Positions 34,466 through 44,869 of a stretch of 64,000 nucleotides of DNA are shown here, piece by piece. Origin of the DNA: Dasypus novemcinctus (lineage: Eukaryota; Chordata; Mammalia; Cingulata; Dasypodidae); contig NC_080673.1 in the NCBI RefSeq assembly GCF_030445035.2, positions 38,932,365-38,996,364 on the forward strand, read 5' to 3'. Both the position numbers and the translations under genes were made by a program. The notes under the pieces were generated by a model. It saw only the letters and a list, made by a program, of their open reading frames with translations. It made no database searches and was not told where the DNA came from. Each line of letters starts with the position of its first letter. Positions within the stretch are counted from its first letter, which is position 1.

Positions 34466-35815
34466 CGCAAAAGAGACACAACTAAAACAAACCACACAGA
34501 AAGAAATAGTAATGTAGCAGTATTTACAACGGACAAAATAGATCCTAAGGAAGAAAGTTTTTGGAATAGAGACAACGTAATCATAAAAGTTATAAAGGAG
34601 AAGAAGATAAATGATCATGAGCTTCAATGCACCTAGCCACATAACCTCGTCTACACACACACACACACACACACAAACATAGACACACACTAAAACAGAC
34701 AAAATCATAAGGAGAAATTCGCAAATCCACAATCAGAGTAGGAGATTTTGAAACATCTCTATAAATTACTAATAAATCAAGCAGAGAATAAAAATAGCAT
34801 GGGCTTGAAAATCTAAGCACTCACAAACTTGAGTTAATAGATATGTGCACAAAATTGACCACCTTCTGCATAAGAAGGATTATCTTGACATTTCAAAATT
34901 TCAGCATCACACAGATCACATTCCCTAATACTAACTGAAAAAATAAAATAAAATAAATCATGTATTTTTTAATTTAAAATTCAAATCTTAAGTTGCCCTT
35001 GAGACAAAGAGGAATCACAATGGAAATAATGTAGAACAAGAATTTAATTATGCTACTACACATAAAACTTATAGAAAGCAGCTAAAGTGGTACTAGGATA
35101 AAAATGAATAGCCTTAAATGGGTTTTTTAATTAGAAAAAAAAATGATTGTATTAAATCCAAGCATCTAGAAAAAAAATCAATGGAAAGTTGAAAGTAAGG
35201 AAGGAGATGAGGGCAAATATTAAGAAGTAGAGAAAAAAAGAAACAAGAAAGTAAGAAAATCAAAGCTGGTCTTCTAAAAATTCTAATAAAATAAACAAAT
35301 CTCTAGCAAGACCAATAAGAAAAAAAGTGAAATTATGCAAATAAACATTATCAGGGAAAAGGGGGTAGACATAAGTATGCAACTAGTAGAAAATTTTAAA
35401 ACTCATAAGAAAATATTAAAATATATATTTAGTACATATTCTAAAAATTTAGATTAAATGAGACAATATTCAGGAATATCTCAATTATTATAATTATCCA
35501 AGAAGAAAATGAAAAATTTGAAAAATGTAGTAACCATTTGAGGAACTGTCTAAGTAATCAATTCTCTCCTTGGGGGGTTGAGGATGGGGTCAAAAGGTGG
35601 AAAGAAAACCTTTTAGAAGGAAGCTCTAACAAGTCTATGAAGACTGGAAAGTATCTAGTTTGTAAAATCTATTTCAGAGAATTTGAAAATGAAAGGAAGC
35701 TGTCCAATTCTCTGATAGTTGACAATACAAAATTGAAAAGAATAATTCAGTTGCACACCAAGTTTACTTATGAATAGAGGTGCAAAAATATTAGTCAGAT
35801 TAATTTCACAGTTTT
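34466..35815 (+). mobile_element. Old L1M ORF2 piece (endonuclease to start of RT), decayed
   Basis: Frame-broken peptides read 'KIDPKEESFWNRDNVIIKVI' type endonuclease-region sequence, then 'ENKNSMGLKI', then the run-up to the RT domain ('TKFTYE'). It stops exactly at the L1-B target duplication and continues at 50182. AT-rich and far more diverged than L1-A or L1-B, so it is the oldest layer of the nest. Confidence 0.7.
34652..34674 (+). repeat. (CA)n microsatellite
   Basis: About eleven uninterrupted CA units inside the old L1M fragment. A second, imperfect CA stretch follows to 34690. Confidence 0.9.
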
Positions 35816-35830
35816 TAAAATGCTATATTA

Positions 35831-37663
35831 GAGGCAGAGCAAGATGACGTTTGAGTAAGTACACCCTTGTCTCTCCTGAAAAGGACTGGCTCAGTTGGGA
35901 TGGAATCCTGCTGGAGCAGGCTATTTCAGGAACCTACAAAGCAGGAGGTGTCTGGATGTCAATCTGGAGAAGACTGTAACAAAAGTAGTGCTTGCTCAAG
36001 GTAAACCTGGGGGTTTCTAACACTGAAGTCAGAAGCTGTGGGAAGGTAAAACCCTTACCCCTAGGGCTGAGGGCTGCAGCATTCCCTAAAACCTGCCAGT
36101 TGCATGGCAGCATTCCCAAGCCCTGTGTTCCCCAAATGCGCAATACCCAAGACCATGTTCCCTGAACCCCCATAACCCACATTCTGCAGACCCATGTACC
36201 CCAAGTCTGCCTTCTCCCAGGCCTCCATTTCCCAAACCCAGCACCCCTGAAATCCTGCATTCCCCTAGCCCTCTTGTCTCAAACTACCTCCGGAAGTGGG
36301 AGGATTTGGGGGGATGGAACTGAGGAGGCAGGTTCAATTTCTGTTTCCTCCACCCCCTTTCTTTGAGCTTGGAGGAGCTTACCAGCTGGTTTGGGGAAAG
36401 CCTAGGAAGAGAGGAGAGGTGAATCTGCTGAGCAAGCCTGATTTACCTAAACGCCCTGGGTTAGGAAATTTGGTATAGGAGAAAGTGGACTCAGAAAATT
36501 AACTAGCACCCCTGTAGCACACCTAAGGAAGAGGGACAGTAGGATGAGCTTTGCAGGCATCCAGCAGCATATTTAGGAATCCTGGCAAGATGTGGGTGCT
36601 CTCTCTCAAGAAATTAAGAGTCATTATTTTCTGTAGTGAGTTGATTCACAGGGACCCATTTGAATCTCCTATGGGACTGCTCACACAGCCTTCCGGCTGC
36701 CCTGGGAGAGAGGGAAGTGAGGAAGGGAGAAAGGGAGAAGGTCAGACTCCTAAGCAGTTTATTCAATAGCAAAGATGATTCCTTGCTTAAGGCCTTGTCT
36801 GGTCTTTTTTGTTGGTTTGTTTTCTTGTTTTTCCTTTTTCTTTATTCCCCCATGGCCCTTTTTTCTTTCTTTTCTTTTCTTTTCTTTTCTTTCCTTTCTT
36901 CTTTTTTTTTTTCTTTTTCTTTTTCTTTTTCGCTTCTCCCCCCCCCCCCCTTTTTTTAAATGTTTTTATATTAGGTGCTGCAGGCAGCATTTCTTACTTG
37001 CTGTTCTTCCTCATCCTCAATTTCCTCTTTTCTGTGTGTACTGATTTTGGCTATTAATGCTATTCTCTTTCCTTTACATCTTTCTATCCTCCATTTATTG
37101 TTTCTCTTACATTCCATCTCTCTTTGTTTAGTCCCCAATTTTTCTGACTTTTTATTTCTAATACTCTATTCAGTTTTCTATCTTTCATTCACTCTATATA
37201 TTATTGTCCTTTCTTTTCTCTTCCCCTCTCATCTGACCACAACGGCCTTTTAATTCATACTATATTCCTCCCCATATTCAGTTTACTATCTCCTTATAGA
37301 TACTCCACTTTTTTACTGTTATAATTCTACACAGCTTACATGAACTTAATATCCATTCTCCTAGATCTCTCATGGTTCTTCTGCTAACATTTATTATCCA
37401 TACTACTATTATACTTTTTCTTTTCTTACCCATTTTGCTTTCTCTGGTCCTAATATTTTCCTTCAAGGGAACTAAGCCAACACCAAGGAAATAGAATAAG
37501 AAGAAGAAAGTGACAAATAAAAGACTTAACACTCACACAAAAACAACAAATAATTAAGCCCTGAGACTAGAAGAAGAAGCTAATTAACTGAATAAACCCA
37601 TCAAGATAAAATGTTAACCAGACAGCAACAAAAACAACAAACCATACCAATAATCAGGAAAAC
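35831..37663 (+). promoter_or_regulatory. L1-B 5' UTR
   Basis: It has one copy of the unit that is amplified in L1-C (anchor 'gtgtctgga' at 35948). A C-rich segment follows at 36110-36290, then sequence shared with L1-A ('gaatctgctgagcaagcctg'). A strong pyrimidine tract with TTTTC-type repeats lies at about 36860-36950, ending in C11. In sense-strand L1s such tracts are part of the 5' UTR, and none of the open frames there is coding. Confidence 0.7.
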
Positions 37664-38580
37664 ATGGCCCAATCTGATGAACAAACTAAAAACTAGGAAA
37701 AGGAATGGAACATCAAACACTAATCAAACTTCTCAAAACATGTATCAAGGACCAATTTAATGAAGTGAAGGAAGAGATTAAGGATATTAAGAAAACACCT
37801 GGAGAGCATACAGAAGAAGGTGTAATCATACTCAAAAAGATAATGAATATGATGGAGATGAACAGCACAATTCAAGAAATAAAAAATACACTCTCAGCAA
37901 ATAATAGCAGATTTGAAGAGGCAGAGGAAAGAATTAGTGAGGGGGAAGACAGTACATCTGAAATCAAACAGATAGTAGAATTAATTGATAAAAAGATAGA
38001 AAAAATCCAGCAGGGAATTAGGGACCTGAATGGCGAAATAAAACACACAGACATATGCATTATAGGCATCCCAGAAGGAGAAGAGAAGGGAAAGGGGACA
38101 GATGGGGTGTTGGAGGAAATAATGACTGAAAACTTCTCAAACCTATGGAGAGAGATGGATATACATATTCAGGAAGCACAACACACCCCAAACACCATAA
38201 ATCCCAACAGGCCTACCCAAAGAAATATATTTGTCAAATTATGCAATGCTCAAAACAAAGAGAAAATACTAAAAGCAGCAAGAGAAAAGAGAGAGTCCAT
38301 AAGATTAAGTGCTGATTTCTCATCTGAAACCATGGAGGCAAGAAGACAGTGTTATGACATAGTAAAGGTACTAAAAGAAAAAAATTTCCAACCAAGAATA
38401 TTCTATCCAGCAAAGCTAACATTCAAAAAAGATGGAGAGTTCAAAACATCCACAGTAAACAGAAACTAACAGTACGCCAACAAGAAACCTGCCCTTCAAG
38501 AAATATTAAAGGAAGTTCTTCAGGAGGAAAGAAAAAAACAGAAAAGACAGTTGGAGGAGAGTGTAAGAACAACTAAAAAG
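37664..38580 (+). pseudogene. L1-B ORF1, nearly complete but broken
   Basis: The start ATG at 37664 reads 'MAQSDEQTKN' and then meets a TAG that replaces the CAG found in L1-A. From 37705 a 254-codon frame is open. It has an N-terminal coiled coil (residues about 15-105, with 'EEIKDIKKTP', 'STIQEIKNTL', 'EEAEERISEG' and 'ELIDKKIEKIQQGIRDLN'), an RRM-type domain from about 110 ('DICIIGIPEGEEKG' to 'NIFVKLCNAQNKEKILKAAR') and the C-terminal domain ('IRLSADFSSETMEARRQ', 'FQPRIFYPAKLTFKKDGEF'). A single-base loss near 38445, seen against L1-A, ends the frame early. Human ORF1p has 338 residues. ORF1p is the cytoplasmic RNA chaperone of L1. Confidence 0.9.
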
Positions 38581-38634
38581 ACAAAAAGAGAAAACAAACA
38601 AACAAAATATGACAAACACAAATCCAAAGAAAAT

Positions 38635-40124
38635 ATGGCTAATTTAAGTAATTCCTTGAAAATAATAGCACTGTCAATGGAATAAACTCTCCTGTTAAGA
38701 AACACAGATTGGAAGACTGGATAAGGAAATATTACCCGTCTATATGCTGTTTACAAGAAACACATCTTAGACCCAGGGATTCAAGAAGATTGAAAGTGAA
38801 TGGCTAGAAAACAATCTTACAGGCAAACAATAACCATAAAAGGGCAGGAGTAGCTATATTAATATCAGACAAATAGCCTTTAAATGCAAAACTATTGTGA
38901 GAGCCAAAGATGGACACTACATATTAGTGAAAGGGATAATCTTTCAAGAAGGAAGAACAATCATAAATGTTTATACCCCTAACAAGGGCACCTCCCAATA
39001 CATGAGGCAAACACTGGAGAAACTAAGGGAAGGAATAGATGCCTCTACAATTATAGTGGGGGACTTTAATACACCACTATCACCATCAGACAGAACATCT
39101 CAAAAGAGAATCAATAAGGAAACAAAGACTTTGAACAATATATTAGAGGATCTGGATCTATTAGACACATACAGAGCATTACACCCAAATACAGCAGAAT
39201 ATACATTCTTCTCAAGTGCACATGGATCATTCTCCAAGACAGACCACATGCTAAAACACAAAGAAAGTCTCAGAGAATTCAGAAAGATTGAAATACAAAA
39301 TAAGTTCTCTGACCACAATGGAATGAAGCTGAAAATCTGCAAGTGCCAGAGACCCATATTTGGCACCAAGATATGGAAGTTAAGCAAAACACTCTTAGAA
39401 AAACAGTGGGCCAAGGAGGAAATCTCAAAAGAAATCAATAACTACCTTGAAAATAATGAAAATAATAGCACAACATATCAAATCTTATGGGATGCAGCAA
39501 AAGCTGTACTGAGAGGGAAATTCAAAGCCATAAATTCATACATCAAAAAAGAAGAAAGAGCTAAAATTGAAGAACTAACTGCATACTTGGAGGAATTAGT
39601 AAGAAAAACAACAAACTAACCCCAAAGAAAGAAGAAAGAAAGAAATAACAAAGATCACAGCAGAACTAAATGAAATAGAAAATAAGAAATCTCTCAAAAA
39701 AATAAACAAAACAAAGAGTTGGTTCTTTGAGAAAATCAATAAAATTGACAAACCCTTAGCTAGGCTAACAAGGAAAGAGAGAAGATGTAAATACACAAAA
39801 TAAGAAATGAGAAAGGGGATATCGTCACTGACCCCACAGAAATAAAGGCTATCATAAGAGAATACTTTGAAAAACTATATTCCGACAAGACAATTTAGAG
39901 GAAATAGACAAATTCTTAGAAACACATAAGCAGCCTACATTGTTGAAAGAAGAGATTGATGATCTCAACAAACCAATCACAAGTAAAGAGATAGAATCAG
40001 GCATTAAAAACCTCCCAATTAAGAAGAGCCCTGAGCCAGATGGCTTCACAGGTGAATTCTACCAAACATTTCAGAAAGAACTAACACCAATCTTGCTTAA
40101 ACTCTTCCAAAAAATCAAAACAGA
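38635..40124 (+). pseudogene. L1-B ORF2, endonuclease part (5' of L1-C insertion)
   Basis: The ATG at 38635 follows 'ccaaagaaaat', as in L1-A. An internal frame of 240 codons at 38897-39619 carries endonuclease landmarks: 'GRTIINVYTPNKGT' near residue 19, 'IIVGDFNTPLSPSDRTSQKR' near 51, 'SSAHGSFSKTDHML' near 106 and 'FSDHNGMKLKI' near 137. The frame is broken up- and downstream. It stops at 40124, where L1-C is inserted ('FYQTFQKELTPILLKLFQ' just precedes). Confidence 0.88.
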
Positions 40125-40217
40125 GGGGCGGGGCAAGATGGCATCTGAGTGAGTTCACCTCATAATCTCTCCTGCAAAGAAGCAGCTGAGTAGGGTTGGA
40201 GTCCTGCTGTTTTGGGT

Positions 40218-41035
40218 GCTTGCAGGGCAGGAGGTGTCTGGACGTCGATTTAGTGGGACAGTGACAGAGGTGATTCTTGCAAGAGGTAGAATTTTGGGTC
40301 TCTTTCATAGAGGTCTGGGTTGAGGGTGGGAGCCTTCCCCCTGGGGCTGGCAGCCCGGTGGTGGCAATTCCTGAAGGCTTTGCTGCCCTGGGGAGTTCTC
40401 AAGTTCTGAGTGGGCTCTTTCAGGGGCTTGCAGGGAGGGAGGTGTCTGGAAGTCAACTTGGTGAGACAGTGACAGAGGAGATTCTTGCAAGAGGTGGAAT
40501 TCTGGGTTTCTGACTCAGAGGTCAGAGGTTCTGGGTGGAGCCCCTCCCCCTAAGGCTGGTGGCTGGGCTGCAGCAATTCCTGGGATCTTTGTTGTGTGGG
40601 GTATTCCCAAACCCTGAGCAGGTTGTTTCAGAGGCTTGCAGGGCAGGAAGTGTCTGGATGTGGATTTGGTGAGACAGTGACAAAAGAGATTTTCGCAAGA
40701 GGTGGAACTTTCAGTTTCTGACATGGAAGCCCAAAGTTCTAGGCAGAACCCCTCTCCCTAGGGCTGGCAGCCCATCTGCAGTGGTCCCTGAAATCTTTGT
40801 AGTGCAGTGGTGCCCCCAGGGGGCTGTTTCAGGGGCTTGTAGGGCAAAGGAGGTGTCTGGATGTCTATTTGGTGAGACAGTGACAGAAGAGATCCTTGTG
40901 AGAGGTAGAATTTTGGGTTTCTGACAAGGAGGTCAGAGGTTGTGGGCAGGACCCCTCCCCCTAGGGCTGGCGCCCAGCTGCAGGGATCCCTCAAGGCTGT
41001 GTTGTGCTGCAGGGCTCCCAGGCCCCCTGTTAACC
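40218..41035 (+). repeat. Tandem monomers, about 205 bp x 4, in the L1-C 5' UTR
   Basis: The anchor 'gtgtctgga' recurs at 40234, 40442, 40650 and 40853 (spacings 208, 208 and 203). Each unit has, in order, 'gcttgcagggcaggaggtgt', 'gagacagtgacagagga'-like, 'ttcttgcaagaggtagaatt'-like, 'tctgac...gaggtcagaggtt', 'cccctccccctagggctgg' and 'gctgcag'. Only one unit is present in L1-B. By analogy with mouse L1 monomers, these may be promoter units. That function is inference. Confidence 0.9.
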
Positions 41036-41525
41036 GGATGCATGGTTCCCAGGTCTGTGTCCCCTAAACCCTGGTGGCCCATGCTCCACAGACTCACACA
41101 CCTTGAGTCTGCAGTGTCACAGACTTCCCATCCCTGAATCCACTGTGCCCTGAGGTCCATCTGAGGTCCTTCATTACCCTAGCCCTTGGCATTTGTGGTT
41201 TTTTTTTTTCTTTTTCTTTTTTCCTTTTTGTCTTGGTTGCTAATATTGCATTGTCTCCTGGTCTTTTCTCCCATTTCATCCCACAAGGTCCTTTTTCATT
41301 TATTTAGTTTTTTTTTCCTTTTCTTTTTCTTGCTTGTTCCCCTGCTTTTTCTTTGCCCACCCCCTTTTTCTCCTCTTTTTTTTTCTTTTCTCTCTTTTTC
41401 TTCTTATTTTATTTTATTTTCTTAATATAATAGGTGCTGCAGGGAGTGCTTCACACTTGCTGTGTTTCCTCATCCTCCATTTCCTCTTTTCTGTGTGAAT
41501 TGATTTTGGCCACCTACACTATCCC
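41036..41525 (+). promoter_or_regulatory. L1-C 5' UTR, distal part with pyrimidine tract
   Basis: It continues from the monomers through 'ccttgagtctgcag' and 'taccctagcccttggcattt' to a pyrimidine-rich stretch at about 41198-41420. It then resembles the L1-B region 'cttgctgt...cctcatcctc', up to 'ctgattttgg'-like sequence at 41500. Confidence 0.65.
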
Positions 41526-41529
41526 CTGT

Positions 41530-41890
41530 CTGGAGGACAGTTTGGTAGTTTCTCAAAAAACTAGCCATAGATTTGTCATATGACCCAGAAATTCCACTGC
41601 TGGGTATATACCCAGTAGAACTGAAAATAAGGACACAAACCGATATATGCACACCAATTTTCATAGCAGCATTGTTCACTATTGCCAAAAGTTGGAATCA
41701 ACCCAAATGCCCATCAACAGATGAATGGATAAATAAAATGTGGTATATACATACAATGGACTACTACTCGGCTTTAAGAACGAATACACTACAAACATAC
41801 GTGATATCATGGATGAATCTTGAGAACCTTATGTTGAGTGAAGCAACCCAGGCATTGAAGGACAAATACTACATGACCTCAATGATATGA
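41530..41890 (+). pseudogene. L1-C ORF2 C-terminal remnant
   Basis: An open frame at 41573-41890 gives the last 105 residues of ORF2p. It includes 'SYDPEIPLLGIYPVELKIRT', 'IAKSWNQPKCPSTDEWINKM', 'HTMDYYSALRTNTLQTYVIS' and the C terminus 'ALKDKYYMTSMI'. It has no start and no catalytic domain. It marks the normal ORF2 stop position for this L1 lineage and is the least damaged copy of this part in the window. Confidence 0.85.
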
Positions 41891-44855
41891 AATAAGTAAA
41901 CCAAGCTGCCTCAGAGAGCTAGAGACTGGATGATAGGCTTACAGGAATACAGGAAATTGGGGGTTAGAGGAAGGATGTAAGCTGACACCTACATGGGTGA
42001 AATCTATGATAAGATGGAGGTAAGTATGTGTACAAGGAAAGGATAAAAAAGGGGCATAGGGTTACCTTTGGGTGGGGCTTTGTGGGCTTGAGGGGGGCTA
42101 GGGATGGGAGGATGAGTCAGATGGCCCAAGAAATTGGGGGGAGGGTGGGAGGAACATTTGAACATAGGAGATTGTCAGGTATGTGATTGAGAGTATAATG
42201 CTGAGAAAACTTTTTCAAAAATATAATAAGGTTACCTGTTTAAGATGTTTAAAGGGGATAATCTGATGCAGGACAGGCTCCTAGGGAATATGTGAATGCT
42301 CATTTTGCCAAAGTGGTTTATATCATTGGCTAGAGACCCATATAATGAGAGTGAAGGTATACCCACATCCTGGGGAGGACTGATGCCCTCAAATAGAGAG
42401 AATTGTATCTCTCGAGAAAAATCGTGGCTCCCAGTGTATTAGGGCAGTTGAGCATGTCAAGCCCTCAACACTGTTGCAAGTATCTCTGAACATGGCCTTT
42501 CAAGCAATGAAGATTGACTGTCAAAGTGGGCCCTAAGGGGAGAGGGAAAGAGGTATTGAATAGATGGAACCAATGTAACTGTGTGGGCAATAGAAGTGTT
42601 CCACAAGAGTACGCAAGGAGGGATATAAGACATGTAAAATTACACCAAAAATATATAGGGGCTGATAGGCTAAAATGTAAATCATAATGTAAAACATAAG
42701 ATAACTAAAAATTTAGAAAATTGTATAGTCAAAAATATACCACAATGTAAACACAAATGTTACCTTGTTTGAAAGCTATTGTCTCAATATCTGTACATCA
42801 GTTTCAGTAAATATAGTATGAATATGTAAAAAGATTATTGCTGTGAAAGGGAAAAGGTTTTATGTTGGATATGTGGGAGTACTATATATTGCATATATGA
42901 ATTACTGTGATCTAAAACTCTTGTGAAGATAAGTTTAATAATTAGAAAAAGAAAAGAAAAATATAGGACATAAACAATGAGGAAAAGACATAAGTAGTTG
43001 CCTTGCCAGTTTGCGTACAGGGCAACACTTATTGAAGTGATGGAAGGCAAAACATCAAAAACAAAGTTTTTGCATTTTTAAATTTTTTGATACCCCAATT
43101 TATTTTTACCTTAATTTTTCCAAATTAATATGTATTCTATATCTAACCTTTAAATTCATCGTTATATTCCATTTTACTATTAATGGAACCTGGCAATATA
43201 TTGGGCTTCACTTTTCAGGAAGTTTTGGATCACAGAGAGGTTCAACAATGGCAGGGGAGGAATACTGCTGTGGGATGTTATTGACGGGGGGCACATGGTT
43301 GGCAGGGAGTTCTGCAGGGCATATATCCAGGGTACATAAAAATGTTTGGATATTTTCATAGTGGATACAATTAAAAACAACAACTGAGGGAGTGCTGAGC
43401 TCCTAGCCAGGGGAGTTCTATCATAGTCCCTAAAGGAACATCAACAATTCCCCAAGTGCAATGGCAAAGACCAAAAAAGAATGAAGGTCCAACAATGAGC
43501 CCTTGATACTAACGACTATGCTTATGAGCCTGTGCACCTGAAATAAGAACAAGGCCTAGAGCAGCAGGATGCCTAAGAGTTATCTCCTGAGAGCCTCCAT
43601 GTTGCTCAAATGGGGCCAGTCTCGAAGCCAAACTCAGCATGTAAATGCATTGCCTTCCCCACAGTTTGGGACATGACTCCCAGGGATGAGCCTCCCTGGC
43701 ACCAAGGGATTACTACCAAGTACCAGCTGATGATGTAACTAGAAAATGACCTTGAATAAAAGGGTCAACTCAGACCAGCAGAATATCTCAATCTACATAT
43801 AATACCAGGAGTTAAAAATGCTTTTTGGCCTGAATCAAGGGGGAAATGGAAAGGACAAATGAGTTTATATGGCTATGAGTCTCCAAAAAGAGCCGGGAGG
43901 TTATCAGAGGGGTTGCCCTTATGCACACCTGAGCAGAGTCCCAGAGACAGATAAAGTAGATACAACCCCAGGTATTGGTTCTTCTGAGGGCTACAGAGAC
44001 CTACAGGGTCTATGGTCATGGCAGATGGAGTTCACTGCCATGTCAGTTCGCCCTACTTTGGAATTTGTGTTTCTTTGTGATGGAGCTGGACTCAGATGTG
44101 ATCTTTGTTCACAAGCCTCTCCTGTTACTTTTACAGGAACTATAGTTGGTGCTGGGGTTTAATAAAATACCAGGGGACCTGAATCTCTGGACTGACCATG
44201 TGATAGCCAGGCCCTGAGCCTCAACAGACTTCAGCTCCTACACTCTGGTTTATTGGACTTACCCCACTCAGCTAACATGGAGTTGAAGAAGGTCAAACAC
44301 CACACAATGGGGCCAAGAGTGTCTACACCTGAAAGCAGGAGGATTACATCCAGCATCCATGTGGAATCTAAGCCCCCTCTTGATATAGATGTGGAGTAGA
44401 CACAACCATTCCAAGGTCCACAGGATGGAGGAATAGAGTATGGATTAGAGTGCACTTACTGATAATCTATTCATGAACTATTGTGATTAGTAATAGAAGA
44501 AAATGTGGCATTGGTGTGAAGAAAGTGGCCATGGTGGCTGCTGGGGGTAGGGAATGGGAGGAAGAGATGAGATGTGGAGGCATTTTCGGGACTTGGAGTT
44601 GTCCTGGGTGATACTGAGGGGACAGTTACTGGAAATTGTATGTCCTCCCATGGCCCACTGGGTGGAACGTAGGAGAGTGTGGGCTATGATGTGGACCACT
44701 GACCATGAGGTGCAGTGGATGTATTCACCAAATGCAATGAATGTCTCATGATGATGGAGGAGATTGTTGTTAAGGGGGGAGGAGTGGGGTGAGGGGGGTG
44801 GGGGGTATATCGGGACCTCATATTTTTTTAATGTAATATTAATAAAAATAAAGAC
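41891..44855 (+). other. L1-C 3' UTR, about 2.97 kb
   Basis: Same block order as the L1-A and L1-B 3' UTRs. Its last 200 bp differ from them and match the inserted tail at 30703-30918. A G-rich tract sits at about 44775-44812 just before the end. An antisense frame at 44231-44455 corresponds to the first half of the one in L1-A. Confidence 0.85.
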
Positions 44856-44869
44856 AAAATCAAAACAGA

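Larger units (their letters stand above)
40125..44855 (+). mobile_element. L1-C: young, internally deleted L1 inserted in L1-B ORF2
   Basis: A perfect 14-bp duplication, AAAATCAAAACAGA, lies at 40111-40124 and 44856-44869. The element begins 'ggggcggggcaagatggcat', has a 5' UTR of about 1.4 kb with tandem units, then jumps near 41526 straight to the last 360 bp of ORF2 (41530-41890), followed by a full 3' UTR of about 2.97 kb and an A-rich end. ORF1 and nearly all of ORF2 are missing. It is the youngest large layer of the nest. Confidence 0.92.

Noticed and set aside
36660..37253. Phe/Leu-rich hydrophobic open frames resembling membrane proteins
   Set aside because: Produced by the pyrimidine tract of the L1-B 5' UTR; similar frames appear at 25476-25831 (L1-A) and 41186-41425 (L1-C).
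41515..41535. L1-C deletion junction as a canonical GT-AG splice
   Set aside because: The flanking donor and acceptor positions in L1-A and L1-B do not show a GT directly after, or an AG directly before, the break.
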